Assembly (NCBI GenBank): GCA_963383645.1
Contig: OY726571.1
Location: 25,062,116-25,126,115, forward strand
Source: Muscardinus avellanarius
Lineage: Eukaryota > Chordata > Mammalia > Rodentia > Gliridae
Length of the DNA: 64,000 nucleotides
Direction of reading: 5' to 3'
Shown: in pieces, positions 1 to 9,776 of the stretch
Layout: each line of letters starts with the position of its first letter
How positions within the stretch are numbered: the stretch's first letter is position 1
The notes under the pieces: model-generated
Told to the model about the DNA's origin: nothing
The model's database searches: none
What the model saw: the letters and a program-made list of their open reading frames with translations, nothing else
Translations under genes and position numbers: made by a program

Positions 1-177
1 TTTCCTGTTGCCCCATAGTTGTAAGGAAGTCTGTAAAAGGAATGGGGAAGGAACAAACAAACATGCATAAAGTAACAAAACAAGTTACAAAAACTAACAA
101 TTATAAGTCAAAGACCAAAAAATCAACCAAAAGGGGAAAAGGTATAAGAAGAAAAAAAGGAAAAAGAACAAAGAAAA

Positions 178-374
178 TATATTTTGTGTGTGTGTGGTGG
201 TGGTACTGGGGTTCCTGGAAGCCCTTCTACCTCCAGACTACACTCCCAGACCTATTTTATATTTTAAAAATAGGGTCTCTTAAGCCAGCACCACTGGCTT
301 TGAACCTGCATGATCCTCCTGTCTCTGGCTCCCAAGCACAGGGATTACAAGTGTGTGCCACCTCACCCAGCCTA
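178..374 (-). mobile_element. dimeric SINE, short subtype
   Basis: Antisense B1/7SL-like plus tRNA-like SINE. A 10-bp duplication, acaaagaaaa, flanks it at 168-177 and 375-384. It belongs to the shorter subtype whose linker lacks the second 'tagtgag' block. Confidence 0.85.
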
Positions 375-710
375 ACAAAGAAAACTTAAAAGATCAGAAA
401 AAAAAAAAAAAAACACTAGTGACAATGTGAGGAAAAAAAACCCACAACCCTCCTAATTTGCATATATAAGGCCCAGGCCTATATAATATCTATATGTCTG
501 TTTACTGTGGTAGATTCTGGAGTATATTCCAATGTCTCTCATTTGCTCTGTAACTTATTGTCAGCTTTGGACCCACTTTATGAGTGTTTGCATTCAGCAC
601 TCTCCAGCCCTGGCTTCGCAGTCCCCGCCCTGAGCTCTATGATCTCAGACCTTGTGCTCTACACCTTCCCACCCTGTGCCTGCATCTCCCTACCCACACT
701 GGCAGAGGGT

Positions 711-1205
711 TCCAGTGTAGTCTTAGAGCAAGCCCCTGTGACCCTGTGCAGGTGCAGTGCCTTGAACTGCTTTTCCTGTATCTCTGGAGGTTCTAACTGG
801 ACTACCTCTAGAATTGGCCACCAGGTCTTAGCTCACCTGCCAAGATCCCATGGTTGCTCTGGGTAGTCATCTGCCTCCACCAAATAACACAAAGCAGTTA
901 CCTTGCTGTCTTGTGGCCTGGGTTTCTCGAGGGCACAGTGTGCTGCTATGCCAGAGAGCATCCAGTGTAGTCTTGGAGTGACTCCCTGATACCCTTTGCA
1001 GGTACCTTTCCTGTGTCTTTGGAGGTTCTCATTGGACTACCTCCAGGATGGGCCACCAGGTCCTAGCCTGCTGGGTTCCTGCAGCTGTTCTGGGCGGTCT
1101 TCCGCCTCCACCAAGTACCTAGTAATGCAAGGGGTTAGCTTGCTGTCCTGTGGGCTGGGTCTCTGGAGAGCACAGTACTCCACTGTGGGTGCCACCTCTG
1201 GTGAG
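711..1205 (-). repeat. two tandem ~250-bp L1 5' UTR monomers
   Basis: The phrase tccagtgtagtctt recurs at 711 and 961, and the following text (ggaggttct, ggccaccaggtc, tgcctccaccaa, ttgctgtc) repeats in the same order 250 bp later. Tandem promoter monomers are a known feature of rodent L1 5' UTRs. Confidence 0.7.
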
Positions 1206-2697
1206 CACACGGGCTTTTGGATCTTTTTCTGCATCCCTGAAGCATGGTGCTGGCCAATTAAGATGTTGGAGCTCTGCCACCACTTTCTGCAGTTCAAGTT
1301 CTTAGATTATTTGTTGGGATTTCTCGGGGATGCAGCACCAGAGCCAGGACCACCATACCAGGTCAGTAGCACACTCGGGCATTTTGCGTTGGATTTTGCA
1401 TTCAGAGTACTGAATTTTCTTCCACCGTGGGCTGCTTTTTGTTTTTGTTTTTGTTTTTAATCTTGTCAAAATGCTGCATTCTCAGTAGTTGAATTTGTTC
1501 CAGCTACTGAGATGTGCTGTATCGTACAGTCACCATTTTGAATCTCCCCTGGAGTATCCTTTTTCAAAGTAGTTTCTGATAATCCTCTGCATTTCCACAC
1601 TGTAGGTGGTAATATTTCTTTTTTCATTGTTTATATTAGTAATTTGGATTGATTCTTTTGGTTTGGTTGATTATTTATTTATCTATCTTGATTATGTTTT
1701 CAAGAAACCAGCTTTTGGTATTGTAGATTGTATTTTTTTACTCTCTACTTCATTTATTTCTGCTCTGATTTTAACAATTTCTTGCCTTCTACTGACTTTG
1801 GAGTTCAACTGTTTCTGTTTTTCAAGGGTTTGAGATTTGTCATTAGGTTATTTATTTGGTAATTTTCTGTTCTTCTGGTGTGAACACTCAGTGCTATAAA
1901 TTTTCATCTTAGTACTTCCTTCAAGGTGTCCCAGAGGTTTTGTTAGGTTGTGTTTCTATTTTTGTTTGTTTCTAGAAAAATTTTAATTTAACCCCTTACT
2001 TCTTTTATGACTCATTCATTATTCAGCAGTGTGGTATTCAGTCTCCATGTGTTTATGTGGTTACTCTGAATCTTCTTATAGTTGATTTCTAGTATCAATC
2101 CATTGTGGTCTGAAAAGACGCAGAGGAGTATTTCACAGTTTTTTAATTTTCTAGTCCTCAATTTGGAGCCCAGTATGTGGTCTATTTTGGAGAAGGTTCC
2201 ATGAGCAGCTGAGAAAAATATAATCTCTGCTGGAGTTGGGTGGAATATTTTATATGCAACTAATAGGTCCACTTGGTTTATGGTGTTCTTTAGGTCTAAG
2301 GCATCTTTACTGACCTTTTATCTCAAAGATCAGTCTAGCTATATAAGAGGAATTTGAAGACTCCCAGCATTATTGTATTGGGATCTATGTGTGACTTAAT
2401 GTCATATAGAGTTTGTTTTATTAAAGTGATTGCATCTATGTTTGGAGCATAAATATTGACTATCATTATTTTCTCTTGCTGTAGTGTTCCTTTTACCAGG
2501 AAAAAAAAATGATCTGCTTTGTCTTTTCTGATAAGCTTGGGCTTGAAGTCTAATTTGTCTGATATCGTAGTTGCTACTTCTGCTTGTCTTTGAGTTTCAT
2601 TGGTATGAATTACCTTGTTCTAGGCCTTCTTACTTGTAAGGTATTTTTCTTGCAGGCAGTATTCTGGCTTTTAATTCATTTTGAAACTTTATGTCTT

Positions 2698-2903
2698 AGG
2701 CAGGCATGGTGGCTCATGCTTGTAAACCCAGTACTTGGGAAGCTGAGGCAGGAGGATCACGCAGGTTGGAAACCAGTCTCACCCACTTAGTGAGGCTCTC
2801 GGCAACTTATTGAGGCCCTGTTTCTAAATAAAATATTAAAAATAGGCCTGGGAGTATATCCTGGAGGTAGTAAGCCCCTGGATTCTATCCCTAGTACCAA
2901 AAA

Positions 2904-2944
<41 letters not shown>
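2698..2944 (+). mobile_element. dimeric SINE with AAAT-repeat tail, inside L1 copy B
   Basis: Full SINE (ggcatggtggctcatg ... tctatccctagtacc) whose A-tail has become (AAAT)n at 2898-2944. An imperfect duplication of aaactttatgtctt (2684-2697) follows the tail at 2945-2959. Confidence 0.85.
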
Positions 2945-2946
<2 letters not shown>

Positions 2947-3325
2947 ACCTTAAAGTCTTTTTACTGGTAGTTGAGGTCATTTATATTCACCATGATTATT
3001 GAGAGATGATTCTTCTTTCCTTAGTTTTTTGTTTGATGAAAATTATTGTTTTCTGGTTCTGGTATTTATTAATTATTTATTATTTGTTATTAAATTTCTG
3101 AGAATTTGCTCTAGTGCTGGTTTGGAATAAATTCTTTCAACTTCTGTTTGTTGTAAAAGATTTTTATTTTCCCATCAAATTTGATAAATAGTTTTTCTGG
3201 GTAAAAAATTTGTAGCTTCAGGTTGTTTTCTTTCAGAGTTTGGAATATTATGCTCCATGCCCTTCTGGCTTTCATGACTTGGTTTGGGAAGTCTGGTCTG
3301 ACTCTAATTGTTTGCTTCTGAATGT

Positions 3326-3694
3326 TGTGTTACTGTGTTCCATTTAACAAAATCTTTTGCCTTTCTGTGTTAAATCTGTATAAGTTCTGAGTCATTCCTT
3401 TGTTCCAAAAGCCCATGAAACCAAAATCTCACAAATCTAAAAAGCCCATGAATCCAGCTGCCCCCCCCACTTCCAAAAATTAAAGCATTCTCTGTGATTG
3501 TTTAGCTTAAAATTACTCTGCAAATTCTTGTTTCTGTACCTGGTGTACTTTCTATAGGGGTCTATGATTTGACATGGGCTTCTGTCGTTTTTTGCCTAGC
3601 TTGAAAGATGGCAGCTGTCATGTAACTAATTAAAGCTTCACACCTTAACCATGTGGCAGTGTCAATTTCTTTGTTCTATGTTTGTGGTATAACA
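3326..3694 (+). mobile_element. solo LTR, probably ERV1-type, inside L1 copy B ORF1
   Basis: A ~369-bp block interrupts the antisense ORF1 text, which resumes in register on both sides. It starts TG and ends CA with imperfectly inverted ends (tgtgttac / gtataaca). It is flanked by atgt (3322-3325) and atgc (3695-3698), a 4-bp duplication with one change, as gammaretrovirus-like LTRs leave. An attaaa signal lies near 3630. The family was not identified and no viral gene is present. Confidence 0.45.
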
Positions 3695-4776
3695 ATGCCA
3701 CTTGCTCTTTGTCTTTTGTCACCTTTAAAATTCTATCCTTGGCCTCTACATTAGTCAGTTTAACTATTATGTAATGTGGTGAATCTTTTCTCTGATCTTG
3801 TCTAAAGGGAGCTCTATATATTTCCTGTACCTATGTATTGACCTCTTTTCCTATGTTTGGAAAGTTTTATGATATTACTTCTTTGAAAATATTGTTGATC
3901 TTTTTGGTTTCAGCTTCTATTCTCTCCTCTATGCCTATCATTTTTAGGTTAGTTCTTTTTAAGTTGGCACATATCTTCTCAATGTTCAATTTAAAGTGTT
4001 GGATTTTTTTCTAAAATTATATACTATACATTCATTTTTTGAATTATATACTATACATTCATTTTTTGAATTCTTCTATGAGTGAAATTCTATTTTCCTG
4101 ATATTTATTCTACAGTTTTTAGTTTGTATTGATGCCTTCATTTCAATACTTACATCCTTCACCGTCTTCAGAGCTTCTTCCTAACTCCAGTTCAGGGTGT
4201 CAAATTCTTTTTATTTGTTCTTTTATTTTTTCAGGCTTTCTCTAAATTATGTTCAGAAATATTATACCATTTTTACTTTTAAAATTCTGACTTGTCCTTC
4301 TGGCAATCTCTGCAATTCTGTGTTGGTGAGTTCTTATTGTGGGGTTTGGGAGCTCATTGCTTCCTTTGCTATTCTTCCTTCTCATGATGTCAGGTTTCTT
4401 AAAATTGTATTTTTGTTGCTTTTGATAGCTTTCTCTCACCCTGTATATGTTAGCTGATATATAAGAGCAAGTTGTATTGTATGCAGTGGTGAAGTTTGAG
4501 TGAGAAAGGAGGTGCTGAAGTAGTAAATACAAGAATAGGGTAAAGTACCAGATAAGATCAAGTAGAATGAGACTTGAAGTGTAGTAAGGTAATAAATAGT
4601 AGAGATTACAGATAGTGAATATATACAATGATTCTAGTAACCAGTGTAGAGTATTTAGGTATAGTGATATGATGTGGATTTAATACAAGACAAAAAATAA
4701 GAATGGAAAGGAGAGAGTAAATATGAAAGAAGAAAGAAGCTTGTAAAAAAGATGGAGAAGAAAGCAAAGAAATAAG

Positions 4777-4799
4777 CACACATGCACACACACACATAT

Positions 4800-4832
<33 letters not shown>
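4777..4832. repeat. (CA)n microsatellite
   Basis: Nearly uninterrupted CA repeat, with short interruptions in its left part, inside the L1 copy B 5' UTR. Confidence 0.95.
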
Positions 4833-4833
<1 letters not shown>

Positions 4834-5051
4834 AACAACAACAAAACAACACTACAAATATATCAGTACACAGCAGACTTTCCCTCTGCATTCCTCCTGG
4901 GTCCCTGTGTATTCTTTCAGTCATTTAAGGTTCACTATATTAGATTCTTGAGCATGCTCCAGATACTCTCATTTGCTCTGTAACCTATAGCAATGATGTC
5001 AATTTGTAGCCTCACTTTTCAGTCTCCTTCAGTTATTTGGAACCTGGACTA

Positions 5052-5052
<1 letters not shown>

Positions 5053-5115
<63 letters not shown>
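5053..5115. repeat. (TC)n microsatellite
   Basis: About 31 TC units, a pure pyrimidine strand, within the L1 copy B 5' UTR. Confidence 0.95.
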
Positions 5116-5119
<4 letters not shown>

Positions 5120-6095
5120 CAAGTGCCACTGGTGCCTCTCTCACTGCAAGTCTGAGTCTCTGAGATCTTCACAGGGCCTATCCTTCAGACTCTGTCTATG
5201 CAGGTGATCTGTATCACTGGGGCCAAATATAGTGTAAATGCATGTCTTCAAGCTTTCCATAGACCCTGAGCCTGTGGCTCTCCCTGATTACATATGTGGC
5301 AGGTGCCACTAGGACCAAATCCAGTGTATATGTAAGGGTCCATGTTATCCACAGATAGGACTGGGTTGGTCTGACTTCTCCCCAGTCACCATGATTGAGT
5401 GATCTGTGGTGATCTTTGGAGGTCCTACAAGGGCCCTAGCCCTTCAGAAAGTAGGCCTCTTTGCCCAACTGGCCTTGGTGGCTGTCTAATGATCCATGCC
5501 TCTACTGAGTCCAACAGCAGACTCAACCCCCACCGTCACCAGTGTGAATTGCAAAATCTGAGACCTTGGAAGTCTATTGCTTGCTGCACAAGTTCCTGTG
5601 GCCACACTGGGCAGTTTCCCATGAGGATGGCTGGTTCACTTGTCATGTTGTAGAATGCCACTCTGGATTGCAATGAGCTTGGCCACCACTGCACTGCCAC
5701 AGGTTCTAGCTGGGAGTCCTGGCAGCAGAATATCTGTGAAGCATGGGGTGAAGAGCCAACAACTTATGATTCTGATGAGCTGCAGCTGCTTACTTTGCTT
5801 CAAGTCATTGGCTTTTTGCTGGGAGTCACTGGAAGTTGTAGTGCCAGCAGTCCTGGCACAGTTAGGAAAGATGGCGCCTTTATAGCCCCCATAGCTGTAG
5901 CCATTCCCCAGGAAAAGTGATTGGGTACTTTTCTGTCCTCTGTTCTGTATTCTGGCTTTGTTTATATCACTTTTCAATTTTTGCTATTTTTTTCTCTTGT
6001 CAAGACATTGTTTTTATGGTAATAGAGATTGAGAGTCAGTACAACTGACTTGAGCTGCTTCCTTCAGTTGTCATCTTCCTGAATCTCTAGATTAT

Positions 6096-7045
6096 GGTTT
6101 TAAGGTAAATTTTAATGCACTGTACCAATTTCATTGAAATACATGCAAAAATGAAAACTTGAGATTGCAAATACAATAAATATTGAAATATTATTTCAAA
6201 ATTAGTACATGTGGTATATTTGTTGCTCAATTTAAATTTTGTATGTGTTCCATATCTAAACCAATGGGCTAGTGGGTTCAAGGATCTCTAGATTACCTAA
6301 TACTACATAAGTTTTGTGTAAATAGTTGTTACACTGTCTTGTTTAGTGAATAAGAAGAAAAGAAGTCTATGCATGTTCAATAGAGATGTATTTTCCTCTG
6401 CATCTTTATTATCTGTGGTTGATTGAATATGTGCATGTAGAACACACAAATAACAGTGAGTCAAATTTAATTATTGCAGTCTAGAACTTGAAATCTTACA
6501 GGTAAATTCTGAGTAAATTACCCACTCAAGTACAGTCAGCTAAAGAATTTTAACTGCTGGGCTCAAGTTTCTTCAATCCTCCCTACTGTCCAGCATTATG
6601 TCATGATACTGCAGAAAGTTCCCTTTGCTGGAAGAAATTATTTACAACTTCATCTTTCTCAACTTGCTTCATCTGGGCTTAGATTGAACACAACTAAGAT
6701 TGAACATAGCAGAATTTTTTGACAGTTAATGGCATAGAGATGATTAAACCTAGGAGCATTCTACCTATGAGTTCCACCCCCAACCCTTTTCTAGGGCTGC
6801 ATAAAAACAGGGAAAAATTGTAAATCAACACAAACTAGTTGCTTAATGCACAGGAGATATATTATCTCACAAGGTTGGGATACCAAAAAAGTCTAAAGTC
6901 AAGATCTCCACAGAATCATGTTCCTTCTGAAGTATTAGGAAGTCTGTTCTGAGTCTCTCTCCTGGCTTTCAATAGCCTTGAGCTTACTTGCCTTACTCTT
7001 CTTTCCACATGGCATTCTCCTGTGTGTCTTCACATCTTCATATAA

Positions 7046-7047
<2 letters not shown>
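6096..7047. other. single-copy sequence
   Basis: AT-rich with no recognisable gene. A possible antisense tRNA-derived SINE scrap lies at 6742-6790 (gcattctacctatgag). Confidence 0.5.

Positions 7048-7092
<45 letters not shown>
7048..7092. repeat. (TG)n microsatellite
   Basis: Uninterrupted TG dinucleotide run. Confidence 0.95.
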
Positions 7093-7093
<1 letters not shown>

Positions 7094-7254
7094 TGGAATC
7101 TAAGAGAAAAAAGTTATGAGAGAAATGAATGCAAGACACTCACCATCCACACACAGGCAATTTTAGAAGCAGAAAACAGATGTAAAAGGTGAGGAGAATA
7201 CAAGAATATCAGCATAGAGCATGTCTTCTTGGCCCTAACTGTGTCTTTTCCAGT

Positions 7255-7315
7255 TCAAAAAGTGACTGCTGATAATAGGTACTCAATAAATATATGTTGG
7301 GTAAAAAACTGAGTT
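7255..7315 (+). mobile_element. L2 or MIR 3' end fragment
   Basis: Contains ataggtactcaataaatat followed by atgttgg, the usual end of L2/MIR elements. Only a short core is recognisable. Confidence 0.45.
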
Positions 7316-9367
7316 TGGAGTCAGTATTTGCAGAGACCCTGTGCTAGATCTTTTTTTCCACCTATCCTTTGGGACCTCATTACTTCTGAGGTTCTGGTAC
7401 CTGTTGCCTACTTTTGACCAGCTTTGACCAGCACGATAGGGGGAAAAGTTAGAATATTTACTATAAGGTAAATAGAAATGCTGGATCTAGGATTCACACT
7501 GAGTAGATTCCTCTTACCTCTAGAATGAGAAAATGTGCCAGGGAAGTTCAAATGTGTATTTATACACAAGAAAATTAGAATAACATAAAGTATGACTGTT
7601 TATTAGTTATGATTGAGCATTTTACTACTCATTGACTTTTCAGAGAGAAAAAAAATACATACATCCTCTAAGTAATAGATTCCTAACTCATTGTTCTGTT
7701 TCTAAACTGCTTTTTGATATGTAAAATTTTAACTAGGAACATCCTGAAAACTACTTCCTGGCCTCTCAGACATATAATTTATCTTTATCTGATTAGTACT
7801 TTCTTCCAGTCTTATTTGAGAAATTCTCTAGAAGTTATGGAAAATAAAATCTGAGAAACTAAATAAAAGAAATCTAATTCTGCAAACAGTGCTGAGTCTA
7901 GAAAATAATCTCTAATTCAGAAAGGTTAAAATAACTCTTGGAAAGATGATGTTTCCATAAATATATACATGTTTAAAATATAGGCACATGCAAATAAATT
8001 CTAAGAAAATTTTCTCAATTGAAGTCATATTGTAGGGCAAAAAATCTTAACATCTTATTTAACTAACATAGTGAATTAAATATAGCTACTATATATTCAT
8101 TAGAATTAATGTTTATACTAAAATACCCAAAGGTAATTTTTCTTAGACTATCTTTTGTTTTATACTTTAGGTGTGTCAGGGTTAAGGGAGTTCTTAAATA
8201 TTACTAAAGATAAAATTTCTTATTTGACAAAATATATAAAGAACTGGCAGTGAAAACATGACCAATAGACAAAAATCTTTAGAAAGACCTTGTTTTTTAT
8301 TTTTAAATTATTGTAGAAAGCTAACCCAGAATGGGACTGATAAATGTCCCTGAGATGCTGAAAGGAACCTCAAATACTCAAAACAGCATTTGCACAAGCT
8401 TTCATTTGGGTTGCACTGCCACCTGCTGGATATAATGGTGAATTTTTAAAAGAAGGCACCTGGCAAAAGGTCAAAATCCTTGTTTTTGCAAATGAGGTTT
8501 TGACTCTTAAAGGTAATGTGCACTGTGCATCCAGATGAATCTCATGCAGGTGGAATTACAAGAGCATCCTAAGTTGAAGAAAGATAAGATAAAACTTGAT
8601 TGTAAATTTACCAAATTGCCGCACTGTGACATTATCGGTAGGTGAGTGGATGTATTGACAGACAAAATGCCTTTGATGGCTCCTCTAACTCCTCTTAAAG
8701 ATAGTGTAACATAAGCTCTCCATTAAATAGGACATGTGGACAGAAAAGAATAGGTTACAAGAATTCTCAAGGGTAGTTTAGAGCAATGGCTGGTGCATAC
8801 TAAACCTCAGTATGATGTGTGGTTACAATGCATCCAGGAAAATATACTTTAAAAGGGAAACAAACATGAACAGAAAACAAGATCTGAATTTTAAAACCTG
8901 GGTTTATTTATTTACTTTGTAAATAGTGAGATCCTGCTGTGAAGTCTTGAACGCTGCAGTATTGCACAGTGCCCTAAGGCCTGGCCATAGAAGTGGTTAA
9001 GAAAAGCCCTGTCCCTGCTTTCAGTTTGTCTGGTAGTATAGACGGGGATACAAATGACCACCTACAACATACCAAGTGGGTGCTTGGACAATCTGCTTTG
9101 AATTGATCTTACAGAAAAAAACTGGGTCAGAAAAAAATGGAGAAGGTGGGTCTAGAAAAGCCTCAGAAAAGTGACGTTTGGGCTACACTTGGAAATATTA
9201 GCACAAAAAAAGAAAATAGAAAAAGTCAAAAAGGTGATGGGAAACAAGGGAAAAGGAAAAGAAAGAAGAATAGATGGCTTCCAGGGAAAGGAAAAGAAAC
9301 TAGGAAAAAGCATTAAAGAGGAGATGGTCAGGGTTGGCAACACTGGCTCCAGCTGAGTCTAAAGGGC
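7316..9367. other. single-copy AT-rich sequence
   Basis: No gene found. The CTCF-like site at 8411-8430 lies here. The stretch 9020-9065 weakly resembles ancient MIR/L2-type text. Purine-rich sequence at 9190-9320 gives a lysine-rich open frame that is composition only. Confidence 0.4.
8411..8430 (-). promoter_or_regulatory. candidate CTCF binding site
   Basis: The plus strand reads actgccacctgctgg. Its reverse complement, CCAGCAGGTGGCAGT, fits the CTCF core CCANNAGGNGGCA at all fixed positions and sits in single-copy DNA. Occupancy cannot be judged from sequence. Confidence 0.5.
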
Positions 9368-9703
9368 TTTGCCATGGATTGTTTGTGTCCCCCCAGATTC
9401 CTACGTTGAAACCTAAATTTTCAAAGTAAAAGAGATGGGACCTTTGTAGATAAATAAGTCATTAGGGTAGAGCTGTCACAGGTGGGATTAGAGCCTTCAT
9501 TGAGGGGATGAACACATCAGAGCTCCCTGGATCTCTGCTAGGTGAAGATCAGAGACCTGCTCAGGCTAAACCCTCACCAGAACCCTTCACCCTACCACAC
9601 TGATCTCAAACTTCCATCTTCCAGGACTGCAGGAAATGAATCCCTGTTGTTTATAAGCATGTATCCTGTGGTGCTTTGTTAGAGCAGCCAGAACTAACTG
9701 AGA
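9368..9703 (+). mobile_element. MLT1-type MaLR LTR
   Basis: Follows the MLT1 consensus from tgccatggattg through gggacctttg, caggactgcaggaaatgaat and ctgttgtttataagc to the terminal ctgagaca. Much of the LTR is present, diverged, without a clear target duplication. Confidence 0.8.
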
Positions 9704-9755
9704 CAGGCCCTGAGCCTTGTTCTCCTCCCCAAGGCAAGAGGAGATGGCACAAGAT

Positions 9756-9776
9756 TTCAGCACCACGGCCAGAGCC
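9756..9776 (+). promoter_or_regulatory. RE1/NRSE-like (REST) element
   Basis: TTCAGCACCACGG is an exact match to the left 13 positions of the canonical 21-bp NRSE, and the remaining eight (CCAGAGCC) differ at two positions. The spacing between the half-sites is canonical. REST silences neuronal genes by recruiting co-repressors. The site lies about 50 bp downstream of the MLT1 LTR. Confidence 0.65.

Larger units (their letters stand above)
1..1552 (-). mobile_element. L1 copy A, 5' UTR end, minus strand, runs off the left edge
   Basis: Read on the minus strand this starts near 1552 with a motif ending in caaaatggtg, like the 5' end of L1s, and continues as a GC-moderate 5' UTR. The stretch at 505-560 matches the same part of L1 copy B at 4940-4990 (catttgctctgtaac). 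It contains two tandem ~250-bp units and a SINE at 178-374. It abuts L1 copy B at about 1553, in the middle of B's endonuclease-coding region, so A probably inserted into B in the same orientation. Its ORFs would lie left of the window. Confidence 0.65.
1553..6085 (-). mobile_element. L1 copy B, minus strand, full 5' end, decayed
   Basis: Antisense L1. From right to left: 5' end near 6085 (reverse complement ends in aagatgac), a 5' UTR to about 4450, ORF1 at about 4200-3100, and the 5' endonuclease part of ORF2 at about 3100-1553. The ORF1 C-terminal domain is recognisable at 3235-3300, where it mirrors the sense ORF1 at 17980-18060. Reading frames are destroyed. It is interrupted by a SINE at 2698-2944 and an LTR at 3326-3694, and it stops at 1553 where L1 copy A begins. 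The rest of ORF2 and the 3' end are presumably left of the window. Confidence 0.8.

Noticed and set aside
507..1460. Long frames of 119 and 154 codons near the left end
   Set aside because: They lie antisense in an L1 5' UTR and have no domain.
6083..6295. 12-bp direct repeat atctctagatta at 6083-6094 and 6284-6295
   Set aside because: It looks like a target duplication, but the ~190 bp between shows no element or A-tail, so it is probably chance next to the L1 5' end.
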